Assembly: GCF_004342005.1 (NCBI RefSeq) | Contig: NZ_SMBX01000008.1 | Location: 104,482 to 168,481, forward strand | Origin: Paracandidimonas soli | Lineage (GTDB): Bacteria > Pseudomonadota > Gammaproteobacteria > Burkholderiales > Burkholderiaceae_B | Reading direction: 5' to 3' | Length of the DNA stretch: 64,000 bases | Part shown: positions 9,575 through 19,046 of the stretch, piece after piece | How the letters are laid out: each line of letters starts with the position of its first letter | How positions within the stretch are numbered: position 1 is the first letter of the stretch | Made by a program: the position numbers and the translations under genes | Notes under the pieces: model-generated | The model's database searches: none | What the model saw: only the letters and a program-made list of their open reading frames with translations | Told to the model about the DNA's origin: nothing

Positions 9575-10489
9575 TCAAGTCGTCGCCTGGAACGCTTCCA
9601 TTCCATGCATGCAGTATTGCAGGAAACGGTTCGCCGCCGGCGACAGATTGCGTCCGGCGCGCGTGATCAGCTGCACTTCGGCCTGGTGCAGCGCGGGGCT
9701 GTCCACGGGAATGGCGAGCACGCGTCCGTCCGCCAGTTCGGTTGAAACGGCGCAGGGCGGCAGCAAGGTAACGCCCTGTCCGCTGGTGACGAATCCGATG
9801 GCCACGCTTATCAGATTGGTCGTCAGCGCCGCGTTCAGGCGGATTTTTTCGATGCGTTCCGCATGATCCAGCAGTTGCCGGATGCCGAAGACGCCGTGCA
9901 GCAATGCAAGCGGCCAGGTGTTCAGCTCCTGGAGCGAGGTCTGGCTGGCATGCCGCAGGGGGTGATCGACGCCGATGATGGCGTGCATGGGCTGGGTCAC
10001 CGAGCCGCGCGAGACGATATGCGCATCGGTAGGGGCATAGTAGACCAGTCCGATTTCCGCTTCGTCCTCGCGCACGCGGCGCACGATCTCGGTCGTGCCG
10101 AAAATATCCAGCGACACGGAGATGCCTGGATGCTGCCGGCGGAATTGCCGGATGGGGCCGGCGATCAGTTCCTGGGCAAAACCTTCGCCGCTGACAACGG
10201 AAACCGAGCCGCTTTTCAGTCCTCGCAGAGCATCGATCTTGGCGAGCATATCGTGCTGGTGCGCCATGTGCTGCCGGTAGTAGTCGATCAGTATCCGGCC
10301 CGCGTGCGTGGCAACCACGCCTTTGCGATGACGTTCCAGCAGCACGGAAGCCAGTTCTTCTTCCAGCAGGCCGACCTGCCGGCTGACCGCGGAGGGTGCG
10401 ATGCCCAGCTTGTCGGCTGCTGCGCGCACGGAGCCGCAGGCGACGGCTTCGTACAGATAGCGCAGACGCGCGTCATGGAAGGCAAGCAT
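9575..10489 (-). CDS. LysR-family transcriptional regulator
   Basis: 304 residues with the N-terminal helix-turn-helix (GSVRAAADKLGIAPSAVSRQ) and the two-lobed effector domain. It is divergent from the DUF3100 gene, and LysR regulators of this branch often control hydrolase or dehydrogenase operons of that type. With the downstream aldehyde dehydrogenase and M20 amidohydrolase it marks a catabolic cluster whose substrate is unknown. Its own promoter region holds a GTTCT/AGAAC inverted repeat. Confidence 0.88.
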   Translation of the reverse strand: MLAFHDARLRYLYEAVACGSVRAAADKLGIAPSAVSRQVGLLEEELASVLLERHRKGVVATHAGRILIDYYRQHMAHQHDMLAKIDALRGLKSGSVSVVSGEGFAQELIAGPIRQFRRQHPGISVSLDIFGTTEIVRRVREDEAEIGLVYYAPTDAHIVSRGSVTQPMHAIIGVDHPLRHASQTSLQELNTWPLALLHGVFGIRQLLDHAERIEKIRLNAALTTNLISVAIGFVTSGQGVTLLPPCAVSTELADGRVLAIPVDSPALHQAEVQLITRAGRNLSPAANRFLQYCMHGMEAFQATT

Positions 10490-10533
10490 GTGCGATTCCT
10501 TGTTCTGATAACAATTCTAGGGTAAACGATTAT

Positions 10534-10550
10534 GTTCTGTTTATTAGAAC
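10534..10550. promoter_or_regulatory. candidate LysR binding site (GTTCT-N7-AGAAC)
   Basis: A short interrupted palindrome in the AT-rich divergent region between the LysR gene and the DUF3100 chimera. A related half-site occurs about 30 bases nearer the LysR start. A second, GC-rich inverted repeat (GCCGCCC at 10652-10658, GGGCGGC at 10665-10671) lies just before the DUF3100 start. The spacing agrees with LysR T-N11-A boxes. Confidence 0.45.
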
Positions 10551-10693
10551 AAAAATGCGGAAATACGGGTACGGACTCGTTGATATAGTGAACGCGCCGG
10601 ACTGGTTCTGGACGGTCCGGCTTGTGTTTTTTCATTCATTGTCCATAAGATGCCGCCCCCATGCGGGCGGCTGCATACCAAAGGGGAGAGTCG

Positions 10694-12344
10694 ATGAATA
10701 CGCGCGCTGCCCAAGCTGGCCGAAGCGGGCTGGGGCCTGGCGCTGCAGGAATTCGGCAACCTGATCGGATGCATCCTGCTGGGCATGCCTGTGGCGCTGT
10801 TGCTGGGCATCAAGCGCGAAGCCATCGGCGCGACGTTTTCCATCGGACGCGAGCCGGGGCTTGCCATCGTCGGCGAGCGCTTCGGCATGGACTCGCCGGA
10901 AGGCCGCGGTGTTCTGGCCGAATACATTACCGGCACCCTGTTTGGCGCCATCTTCATTTCGATTCTGGCGGGTTTCGTCACCAGCCTGAACATCTTCCAC
11001 CCCTTGGCGCTGGCTATGGGCGCGGGCATGGGTTCCGGCAGCATGACAGCCGCCGCGGTGGGTGCCATCGCAGCCCAGCAAACGCCCGAAGTCGCCAAGG
11101 ATGTCGCCGCTTTCGCCGCGGCGGCCAATCTGATCGCCACCACGATCGGCACTTATCTGACGCTGTTCATTTCCCTGCCGCTGGCGGTGCGCGCCTATCG
11201 GTTCTTGGAGCCTATCCTGGGACGCAATCGCAAGGGGGAGTCCGTCGTGGAGGAGGCTTCGTCCGGATCGCGGGAAGAAGCGGGGCATGCCGTTGAACTG
11301 AACTTTGGCATGCGTATCTTATCGTGGCTGTTCGTGGGGCTGATGGTGCTGATCGGCAACCGGATCGGTTTCGGCACCTCGATGCTCGAAGCGTTGCCCG
11401 GTGTGGCTTTGATCATCCTCGCCGTGCTGGTGGGTGACCTGATCTATATGGGAACCAGGCGCAAGCTGCCCGCCGTCTGCTGGATCTCGTTCGTCGCCAT
11501 GGCCATGACGTTTCCATCGGTGCCGTATGCCGCAGAAGTGGCGGAATTGACGGGCAAAGTCAGCTTCCTGGCGCTGATCACGCCGCTGCTGTCCTTCGCC
11601 GGCCTGTCGCTGGCCAAGGACATCCCGGCATTCCGCCGCCTGGGCTGGCGCATCGTCGTGGTGTCGCTGCCTGTTTCCGATATCGTCGAGCAGGTGGTGC
11701 TGGGCAAGGACGGGCTGCTGCAGCATGCGCGCGCCGGCCAGATCGTTCTGGATACCTCGACGGCGGATCCGGCCAGCACCGCGCGCATTGCGCAGGCGCT
11801 GAAAGGCAGCTCGCTGCGGTTCGTCGACGGCCCGGTCAGCGGCGGCCCCAAGGCGGCGAACAGCGGCTCGATGACCATGCTGCTGGGCGGAGAGGCTGCG
11901 GATATCGATGAGCTGGCGCCGGTGCTGGATGCGCTGACCGGCAAGCGGGTGCATGTCGGCCCGGTCGGCGCAGGGCATTCGGCCAAGCTGTTCAACAACC
12001 TGCTGTGCGGCATCAATCTGATCGCCGCAGGCGAAGCCATTCGCGTGGCGAAGGCGGCCGGGCTGGATATCGAGCAGATACTCAGCGGCGTGAATGCAGG
12101 GTCCGGCCGCAGCGGCGTGACCGAAGTCAATTGCCCGACCTGGATACTGAACGGTGCGTTCAACTCCGGCTTCACCATGAAGCTGATGCGCAAGGATCTG
12201 CGTCTGGCGGCCGCCATGATCGCGCAGAGCGGCGCGAATGCGCCGCTGTCGCAAGAGGCCCTGCGCCTGTGGGCGGATTCGGCGGATGCGATCGAGGATG
12301 GAGAGGACTTCAACCGCATCGTGGATTACGACGCGCGTTCATGA
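10694..12344 (+). pseudogene. chimera: DUF3100 membrane protein joined to a truncated 3-hydroxyisobutyrate dehydrogenase
   Basis: The first part (to about 11665) encodes a multi-pass DUF3100 protein: LAMGAGMGSGSMTAAAVG and several membrane helices. Near 11660-11680 the frame passes, without a stop, into the C-terminal two thirds of a beta-hydroxyacid dehydrogenase: VDGPVSGGPKAANSGSM, then GAGHSAKLFNN with the catalytic Lys, then the helical C-domain. The dehydrogenase lacks its N-terminal GxGxxG NAD-binding half and DUF3100 lacks its end, so this looks like a deletion that fused two neighbours. In addition, the ATG at 10694 is out of frame with the conserved N-terminal DUF3100 sequence beginning LPKLAEAGWGLALQEFGN (10707 on); the first in-frame ATG is at 10785. 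Activity of either half is doubtful. Confidence 0.75.
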
Positions 12345-12353
12345 GCCGCTTCG

Positions 12354-12389
12354 GCGAGGAAGCTCCCGATTTTAGGCGGGAGTGACTCA
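12354..12389 (+). repeat. solitary IS200/IS605 (TnpB) right-end-like motif, copy 1
   Basis: GCGAGGAAGCTCCCGA is followed by a short loop and GGCGGGAGTGACTCA, so CTCCCG pairs with CGGGAG. The layout (GAAGC, hairpin, GGGAG, TGA-CTCA) is that of the right end, and of the omegaRNA 3' part, of TnpB-only insertion sequences. It starts 9 bases after the stop of the chimeric gene. No tnpB is attached. Near-identical copies are at 32999-33033 and within 45568-45672. Confidence 0.6.
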
Positions 12390-12456
12390 CTCCTGCTCTG
12401 CGCGCCGGGTGGAAAGCGCGCAGCGGGAACGGACAGGACAATAGAAGGAGCAAGAC

Positions 12457-13956
12457 ATGAAAGATCGTATCTGGCAGGCTTTTCGCGCGTTTTTCCCTGA
12501 CGCCCAGGCCATCGGTTCCTATGTGGGCGGGAAACTGCTGTCCGGCCAGGGAGAGGATATCCTGCTGCGCAATGCCGCGACCGGCCAGGAAACCCTGCGT
12601 TATGCCGATGCCGGCGCGGCAGTCGCCAAGGCCGCGGTCGAGGCGGCGCGCCAAGGACAGCAGGCCTGGTGGGCGTTGTCGCATGCCGAGCGCGGCCGCG
12701 TAATGTATGCCGTGGGCCAGGCGATCCGCGCCCAGGCGGAACCGCTGGCGCAGCTCGAATCGCTGACCAGCGGCAAGCCGATCCGCGATTGCCGGGGCGA
12801 GGCGCTGCGCGTGGCGGAAATGTTCGAATACTACGCGGGCTGGACCGACAAGCTGTACGGCGATGTGATTCCCGTACCCAGCGGCCATCTCAACTACACG
12901 AGGCGCGAGCCGATCGGCGTGGTGCTGCAGATCACGCCGTGGAACGCGCCGGTGTTCACGGCAGGCTGGCAGATCGCCCCTGCCATCGCCACGGGCAATG
13001 GCGTGGTGCTCAAGCCGTCCGAGTTGACGCCGTTCAGCTCATTGGCCCTGGCCGCTATCGCGGAACAGGCGGGCGTGCCTGCAGGCCTGGTCAATGTCCT
13101 GGCCGGGCTCGGCCAGACCGCCGCTCCGGCAGCGCTGGAAACAGCGCAGGTCGGCAAGGTGGTGTTCGTCGGTTCGGTGCCGACCGGCGCCCGCGTTGCG
13201 GCGCTGTCGGCGGAGCATCTGGTGCCATGCGTGCTGGAGCTGGGCGGCAAGTCGGCCAATATCGTCTTCGACGATGCCGACCTGGATCGCGCCTGCCTTG
13301 GCGCGCAGGCGGCCATCTTCTCCGGCGCGGGGCAGAGCTGCGTGTCCGGTTCGCGCCTGCTGGTGCAGCGCAGTGTGCACGATCAACTGGTGGACAAGCT
13401 GGTCAACGGTGCGCGCCGGCTGCGTGTGGGCGATCCGCAGGATGTGGCGACCGAAGTCGGTCCGATCTGCAACGAGCGCCAGTTCAATCACGTGAGCAAC
13501 TGCATAGCCGCGGCACTGAAAGAGGGCGCGACTCTGGCCCTGGGCAGCGCCGAACCCGGCGATACGGGCTACTTCGTGCCGCCGACCGTGCTGACGGGCG
13601 TTTCCAACCGCATGGATGTAGCGCAAAATGAAATCTTCGGGCCGGTCGTGGCGGTGATTCCGTTCGATACCGAGCAGGAAGCCGTCGAAATCGCCAACGA
13701 CAGCCGTTTCGGCCTGGCCGGTGCGGTCTGGACCCGCGATGTCGGCAGGGCGCACCGCGTGGCCGCGCAGGTGCGGGCGGGTACGTTCTGGATCAATGGC
13801 TACAAGACCATCAACGTGGCTTCGCCGTTCGGCGGCTATCGCCAGAGCGGCTATGGCCGTTCCAGCGGCCTGGACGCCTTGCGCGAGTACACTCAGGTCA
13901 AGAGCGTCTGGGTCGAAACCGCGGCGGAGCCGGCCGCGCCTTTTGGTTATCTTTGA
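12457..13956 (+). CDS. NAD(P)-dependent aldehyde dehydrogenase
   Basis: 499 residues, full length for the family. The catalytic Cys is at about residue 295 in SGAGQSCVSGSR, the general base Glu is in LELGGKSANIVFDD, and the cofactor region reads ITPWNAPVFTAGW. The specificity is not evident; betaine- or vanillin-type dehydrogenases have the same layout. A GGAG site sits 6-9 bases upstream of the ATG. The M20 amidohydrolase starts 11 bases after it, so the two form an operon, possibly originally led by the DUF3100 and hydroxyacid dehydrogenase genes. Together they suggest hydrolysis of an N-acyl compound and oxidation of the aldehyde formed. Confidence 0.88.
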   Translation: MKDRIWQAFRAFFPDAQAIGSYVGGKLLSGQGEDILLRNAATGQETLRYADAGAAVAKAAVEAARQGQQAWWALSHAERGRVMYAVGQAIRAQAEPLAQLESLTSGKPIRDCRGEALRVAEMFEYYAGWTDKLYGDVIPVPSGHLNYTRREPIGVVLQITPWNAPVFTAGWQIAPAIATGNGVVLKPSELTPFSSLALAAIAEQAGVPAGLVNVLAGLGQTAAPAALETAQVGKVVFVGSVPTGARVAALSAEHLVPCVLELGGKSANIVFDDADLDRACLGAQAAIFSGAGQSCVSGSRLLVQRSVHDQLVDKLVNGARRLRVGDPQDVATEVGPICNERQFNHVSNCIAAALKEGATLALGSAEPGDTGYFVPPTVLTGVSNRMDVAQNEIFGPVVAVIPFDTEQEAVEIANDSRFGLAGAVWTRDVGRAHRVAAQVRAGTFWINGYKTINVASPFGGYRQSGYGRSSGLDALREYTQVKSVWVETAAEPAAPFGYL

Positions 13957-13967
13957 GGAATATTGGA

Positions 13968-15149
13968 ATGAGCGAGACTGTGTGGCCGACACTGACGGAC
14001 TTGCAGGCCTGGAGGCACGACTTCCACCGCCATCCCGAAACCGCCTTCGAAGAGCATCGCACCAGCGGCATCGTGGCCGAGCTGCTGGAGGGCTGGGGGC
14101 TGGAAGTGCACACGGGTTTGGCTGGAACCGGCGTGGTCGGCGTGCTGCGCGGCGCCCGGGGCGATGGCCCGTCCATCGGCCTGCGCGCCGACATGGATGC
14201 CCTGCATGTGACCGAGCTGAACGACGTGCCGCACGCCTCGGTCAATACGGGGCGCATGCATGCCTGCGGGCATGACGGCCACACCACCATGCTGCTGGGC
14301 GGGGCCAGGGTGCTGGCATCCAATCCCGACTTTGCCGGAACGGTGCATTTCATCTTCCAGCCCGCGGAAGAAAACGAGGGCGGCGCGCGCGCCATGATCG
14401 AAGACGGCCTGTTCGAGCGATTTCCCATGCAGGCGGTGTACAGCATGCACAACTGGCCGGGCCTGCCCGTCGGCGCGGCCGCGGTGCATTCAGGCCCTGT
14501 CATGGCTGCGTTCGACATATTCAACCTGACGCTGACAGGCAAGGGCTGCCATGCCGCCATGCCGCATCTGGGCAAGGACACCTTGCTGGCGGCCTGCCAA
14601 CTGGTGACCCAACTGCCGGCGCTGATCAGTCGCGAGCAAGAGGCGCACAAGCCGGCCATCCTGAGCGTGACCAGCTTCAATGCGGGCGATACGTACAACG
14701 TAATGCCCGAGCAAGTAAAGCTGCGCGGCACTGTGCGCTGTTTCGACATGGAGCAGCGCAGCCGCATTGAACAGCGCTTCCGCGATGTGATTGAAGCGAC
14801 CGCGAAACTGCATGGACTGGAAGCCGAGCTGGACTATCGCGTCAGCTATCCCGCCACTATCAATTCGCCGGAACACGCGGAAGTCTGCGCTGAAATCCTG
14901 ACGGGCCTGTTGGGAGCGGCGAGTGTCAGGCGCGAACTGCCGCCCAGCATGGCGTCGGAAGATTTCTCCTTCATGTCGCAGGCTTGTCCGGGCGTCTACA
15001 TCTGGATGGGCAACGGCGAGGACAGCGTGTCGCTGCACAATCCCAAGTACGACTTCAACGACAGGGTGCTGCCGCTGGGCGTACGCTATTGGGTGGAATT
15101 GACGCTGGGCCTGCTTCGCGACGGGAAGCTGCCGGCGGCGAAGTCTTAG
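13968..15149 (+). CDS. M20-family amidohydrolase (aminoacylase/hippurate hydrolase-like)
   Basis: 393 residues from the ATG at 13968. Zinc-site motifs are intact: ADMDALHV, MHACGHDGHTTMLLGGARVL, and the catalytic acidic pair in FQPAEENEGGARAMI; a dimerisation domain interrupts the catalytic domain in the middle. Enzymes of this family cleave N-acyl amino acids, hippurate or similar amides in the cytoplasm. It is the last gene of the aldehyde dehydrogenase operon and is followed by a strong terminator shared with the convergent metG. Confidence 0.88.
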   Translation: MSETVWPTLTDLQAWRHDFHRHPETAFEEHRTSGIVAELLEGWGLEVHTGLAGTGVVGVLRGARGDGPSIGLRADMDALHVTELNDVPHASVNTGRMHACGHDGHTTMLLGGARVLASNPDFAGTVHFIFQPAEENEGGARAMIEDGLFERFPMQAVYSMHNWPGLPVGAAAVHSGPVMAAFDIFNLTLTGKGCHAAMPHLGKDTLLAACQLVTQLPALISREQEAHKPAILSVTSFNAGDTYNVMPEQVKLRGTVRCFDMEQRSRIEQRFRDVIEATAKLHGLEAELDYRVSYPATINSPEHAEVCAEILTGLLGAASVRRELPPSMASEDFSFMSQACPGVYIWMGNGEDSVSLHNPKYDFNDRVLPLGVRYWVELTLGLLRDGKLPAAKS

Positions 15150-15202
15150 ACGATAGGAGTTTCACCACGCGGACTTTCGGGGGCTGCTCCTGCCTTGGAA
15201 TG

Positions 15203-15237
15203 AAAATGGCGGCTCTGGAAGGAGACGCCATTTTTTT
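15203..15237. terminator. terminator between the M20 gene and metG
   Basis: AAAATGGCG pairs with CGCCATTTT (9 bp) around a 14-base loop, with a T-run on the plus strand and an A-run on the left, so it can work in both directions. It sits between two convergent genes. Confidence 0.75.
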
Positions 15238-15256
15238 GTCTATGCCGGTCGCTCGA

Positions 15257-17335
15257 TCAGTGGATGCGCATGCCTGGTTGCGCGCCGGGCCAGGGTTCCA
15301 GGACATAGAGGCCGTCGTCCTGCGATTTGTCGGCATGGCTGGCGGACAGCACCATGCCTTCGGATACGCCGAAGCGCATCTTGCGCGGCGCGAGATTCGC
15401 CACCAGCACGGTCAGTTTGCCGATCAGGTCCTGCGGCTGGTAGGCCGACTTGATGCCGGAAAACACCTGGCGCAGGCGGCCTTCACCGACGTCGAGCGAC
15501 AGGCGCAGCAGCTTGTCCGAGCCCTCGACAGCCTGGCAATCTTCGATGCGGGCGATGCGCAGGTCGATCTTGGCGAAATCCTTGATGTCGATGGGTTCGG
15601 CGATGGGCTCGCCGCCGGGGATCACTTCGGGAGCGGCGGGCGATTCGAACAGTTCGTCCAGCATCCTGGGCTCCACGCGCTGCATCAGGTGTTTGAAGGG
15701 CGCGATGCTGGCCGGAAGCGAGGCGGCATCCTGCCAGCGGTAGGCGGCGTCTCCGAACAGTTCGGCGCTGACGCGCTCCGACAGGGCGGGCAGGATAGGG
15801 GTCAGCATGACGGTCAGCGCCTTGAATCCCGCCAGCGCGCGCGAGCAGATGTCCTGCAGCGCCAGGCGCTGGGCCTCGTCCGCGGTCGAAATTCCCTTGG
15901 CCAGCACCCAGGGCTGCGCGGCGTCGAACGCCTGGTTGATCTTGTCGGCCTGGGCCATGATCTGGCGGATGGCCTTGCCGAATTCACGGGCTTCGATATC
16001 GGAGCGCACCTGTTCGGCCAGATTGGAGAGTTCCTGCGCGAAGGCTGAGGTATCGCCGCTGTAGGCCAGCTTGCCGTCGAAGTGGCGGCTGATGAAATTG
16101 GCGGCGCGGCTGGCGATGTTCACGTACTTGCCGATCAGGTCGCTATTGACGCGCGCGATGAAGTCCTCGGGGTTGAAGTCCAGGTCTTCCACGCGCGAAT
16201 TCAGCTTGGCGGCCAGGTAGTAGCGCATCCATTCGGCGTTCATGCCCAACTCCAGATAGCGCAGCGGCGAAATGCCCGTGCCGCGGCTCTTGGACATTTT
16301 CTCTCCGCTGACCGTGATGAAGCCGTGCACGTTCAGCGCGTCCGGAGTCTTCAGGCCGGAGAATTTCAGCATGGCGGGCCAGAACAGGGCATGGAAGTAC
16401 ATGATGTCCTTGCCGATGAAATGCACCTGCTCGGTGTCGCTGGACGGATCGATGAGGGCTTCGAAGTCCAGTCCCTGCTTCCGGCAGTAGGCCTTCAGCG
16501 AAGCCAGGTAGCCGACCGGCGCGTCCAGCCATACGTAGAAATACTTGCCCGGCGCATCCGGGATGGGAATGCCGAAATAGGGCTCGTCGCGCGAAATATC
16601 CCAGTCGGCCAGATTGGCCTCACAGTCTTCGGCGCCGCTGCCCAGCCATTCGCGCGTCTTTGCCAGGACTTCGGCCTGCAGGCGCTTGGCGCCGGTGCGA
16701 TTGGCGCCGGTTGTCCATTCCTGCAGGAAGGCGACACAGCGCGGATCGGACAGGCGGAAGAAGAAATGTTCCGAAGTCTTCAGCACCGGCTTGGCCTTGC
16801 TCAGCGTGGAGTAGGGCTCGATCAGCTCGGTGGGGCTGTAGACCGCGCTGCAGACCTCGCAGGAATCCCCGTACTGGTCTTTTGCGTGGCAGCGCGGGCA
16901 TTCGCCCTTGATGTAGCGGTCGGGCAGGAACATTCCCTTGACGGGGTCGTAGAACTGCTCGATGGTGCGCGTGTCGATGAAGCCGGCGCTCTTCAGGCGG
17001 CGGTAGATCTCCTGCGACAGCTCGACGTTTTCGCTGGAGTCGGTGCTGTGCCAGTGGTCGAACTTGATATGAAAGCCGTTCAGGTAGAGCGGGCGTTCGC
17101 TGGCATAACGCTGGACCAGCGCCTGCGGCGTGATGCCCTCGCTTTCCGCCTTCAGCATGATGGGAGCGCCATGGACGTCGTCCGCGCCCACGAAATGCAC
17201 GGTGTGCCCGGCCATTCGCATGGAGCGCACCCAGATGTCGGCCTGGATGTATTCCATGATGTGGCCGATGTGGAAGGAACCGTTGGCGTAAGGCAGTGCT
17301 GTGGTGACGAAAAGTGTGCGCGACATGGGTGACAT
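15257..17335 (-). CDS. metG: methionyl-tRNA synthetase
   Basis: 692 residues, the long form with a C-terminal tRNA-binding domain. The HIGH signature is at residues 22-25, KMSKS at 346-350, and a zinc knuckle ([17 protein letters not shown]) lies in the connective domain. The C-terminal 110 residues ([19 protein letters not shown] onward) are the EMAP-II-like dimerisation and tRNA-binding domain. It charges tRNA-Met in the cytoplasm. The start may be Met1 or Met4. It is divergent, over a short conserved gene, from apbC, as in many betaproteobacteria. Confidence 0.97.
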   Translation of the reverse strand: MSPMSRTLFVTTALPYANGSFHIGHIMEYIQADIWVRSMRMAGHTVHFVGADDVHGAPIMLKAESEGITPQALVQRYASERPLYLNGFHIKFDHWHSTDSSENVELSQEIYRRLKSAGFIDTRTIEQFYDPVKGMFLPDRYIKGECPRCHAKDQYGDSCEVCSAVYSPTELIEPYSTLSKAKPVLKTSEHFFFRLSDPRCVAFLQEWTTGANRTGAKRLQAEVLAKTREWLGSGAEDCEANLADWDISRDEPYFGIPIPDAPGKYFYVWLDAPVGYLASLKAYCRKQGLDFEALIDPSSDTEQVHFIGKDIMYFHALFWPAMLKFSGLKTPDALNVHGFITVSGEKMSKSRGTGISPLRYLELGMNAEWMRYYLAAKLNSRVEDLDFNPEDFIARVNSDLIGKYVNIASRAANFISRHFDGKLAYSGDTSAFAQELSNLAEQVRSDIEAREFGKAIRQIMAQADKINQAFDAAQPWVLAKGISTADEAQRLALQDICSRALAGFKALTVMLTPILPALSERVSAELFGDAAYRWQDAASLPASIAPFKHLMQRVEPRMLDELFESPAAPEVIPGGEPIAEPIDIKDFAKIDLRIARIEDCQAVEGSDKLLRLSLDVGEGRLRQVFSGIKSAYQPQDLIGKLTVLVANLAPRKMRFGVSEGMVLSASHADKSQDDGLYVLEPWPGAQPGMRIH

Positions 17336-17575
17336 ACGTTAGGAAAACGGGCGGCGCTGGGCCGGCGAATGTTCGATTTTAGGGCTTTCGACGAGAATGC
17401 GCAGGGAAACCGGCGTTGCCCGATCCGGCATGGCGTCGCCGCCGCGAACACGGCGATCGGAAGCGCTCATGCCGGCCTGCGGAAATACCGCAAGCCGGGG
17501 AGGGGCGTTTGTAAAGATTGGTTAGGTTTTGTGTGGCGCGCAGGCGGGCGGCGCCGCATGCGGGAGGCGGTGGGT
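17336..17575. other. 240-bp intergenic region upstream of metG
   Basis: No convincing gene. It should hold the metG promoter on the minus strand. A stem-loop at 17472-17497 (CCGGC-TGCGG, loop AAATA, CCGCA-GCCGG) is the only clear structure; it may terminate the minus-strand transcript of the 83-residue membrane protein gene. Confidence 0.4.
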
Positions 17576-17827
17576 TTAACGCAGCTCGCGCATCTCGATG
17601 TCCATGACATCGTTGTTTTTAAATGGATTTTTCTGCATGGGCGCCTTGCGGCGTTGAGCCCAGTAAGCCTTGACACCGAACGGACGGCCCTTGACGCGGG
17701 CAACGACATAGAGAATGCCGATTGCAAAGGCGCTGGAAATCATGAAAATGAAGGCCATCGTCATGCCGATGATGGCCAGCACGAAGAATAGGGCGCCGCG
17801 CAACAGTTGCTTGAGAGTGTCGATCAT
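17576..17827 (-). CDS. small membrane protein of unknown function
   Basis: 83 residues. Two hydrophobic helices occupy residues 8-42, followed by a basic tail with AYWAQRRKAPMQKNPF. The length, good membrane topology and position between metG and apbC support a real gene. No known function; I recognise no catalytic motif. AGGAGACC lies upstream of the ATG. Confidence 0.6.
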   Translation of the reverse strand: MIDTLKQLLRGALFFVLAIIGMTMAFIFMISSAFAIGILYVVARVKGRPFGVKAYWAQRRKAPMQKNPFKNNDVMDIEMRELR

Positions 17828-17960
17828 TGTGTTATCTGGTCTCCTGAAAGGGAATTACGTAGACAGGGTTTTTGCGAATAAATTCCCTCAATCCGCTATC
17901 CTTGAGGTTTTACCCAAGTTTGAAACAGCAACCGATTTCGAGGAAAGAAGGTCAATTGAT

Positions 17961-19046
17961 ATGAGCGTGACGACCGAACAAATATTGGCAGCACTGGCGC
18001 AAGTGGATGACCCTGTAACGCGCAAAAAACTGGCGGCAACGCCGAAAACCGTGCAAATGACGCTCGACGGCGTCGATCTTACTCTTAATGTAGCGTTGGG
18101 ATACCCAATAAACAATGGGGTCGACCCTCTCAGGAAACGTATTGAAACGATTTTGTCCCCGCTGGGCGTCACACTGCGGGGGCTGAATTTCGAGCAGCGC
18201 ATTATTGCGCATGCCGTGCAGCGCGGCCTGAGCCCCATGCCCAACGTGCGCAACATCATTGCCGTGGCTTCCGGCAAGGGTGGCGTGGGCAAGAGCACGA
18301 CCGCGGTCAATCTGGCGCTGGCGCTGTCGGCCTCGGGAGCGAACGTGGGGCTGCTGGATGCGGATATCTATGGTCCCAGCGTGCCGCTGATGCTGGGTCT
18401 GAAGGATCGTCCGAAGAGCCTGGACGGCAAGAGCATGGAGCCGCTGGTGGCGCACGGGCTGCAGGCCAACTCCATCGGTTTTCTGCTGGACGAAGATTCT
18501 CCCGCCATCTGGCGCGGCCCCATGGCGACGCAGGCGCTGACGCAATTGATGACGCAGACCAACTGGAACGACCTGGACTACCTCATCGTCGACATGCCCC
18601 CGGGAACCGGAGACATCGCCCTGACCATGGCGCAGAAAGTGCCGCTGACGGGCGCCATCATCGTCACCACGCCGCAGGATATGGCGCTGATCGACGCGCG
18701 CAAGGGGCTGCGCATGTTCCAGAAAGTGGATGTGCCGGTGCTGGGCATTATCGAGAACATGTCCGTGCATATCTGTTCCAATTGCGGCCATGCCGAGCAC
18801 ATTTTCGGCCAGGACGGCGCCCGCTCCATCGCGCAGGAATATGGGCTGCCCTGGCTGGGAGCCCTGCCGCTGCAGATGTCCATCCGCACGCAGACCGATT
18901 CCGGCAATCCAACCGTCGTGGCCGAGCCCGATGGCGCGGCGGCAGGCCTGTATCGCGATGTGGCACGCGAAGTGTCGGCGATTGTGGCAAACTTGCCCCG
19001 TGATATGTCGGCGTTGATGCCCAAAGTGGTTGCCCGTAAAACCTGA
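17961..19046 (+). CDS. apbC: iron-sulfur cluster carrier protein ApbC/Mrp
   Basis: 361 residues from the ATG at 17961, with GGAAAGAAGG upstream. An N-terminal DUF59/MIP18-like domain (about 1-95) precedes a P-loop ATPase: GKGGVGKS at residues 105-112 (deviant Walker A), DADIYGPSVPLMLG, and a CSNCGH motif that bridges the Fe-S cluster at the dimer interface. The protein loads Fe-S clusters onto apo-proteins in the cytoplasm. The stop codon overlaps the tamA start by one base. Confidence 0.94.
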   Translation: MSVTTEQILAALAQVDDPVTRKKLAATPKTVQMTLDGVDLTLNVALGYPINNGVDPLRKRIETILSPLGVTLRGLNFEQRIIAHAVQRGLSPMPNVRNIIAVASGKGGVGKSTTAVNLALALSASGANVGLLDADIYGPSVPLMLGLKDRPKSLDGKSMEPLVAHGLQANSIGFLLDEDSPAIWRGPMATQALTQLMTQTNWNDLDYLIVDMPPGTGDIALTMAQKVPLTGAIIVTTPQDMALIDARKGLRMFQKVDVPVLGIIENMSVHICSNCGHAEHIFGQDGARSIAQEYGLPWLGALPLQMSIRTQTDSGNPTVVAEPDGAAAGLYRDVAREVSAIVANLPRDMSALMPKVVARKT

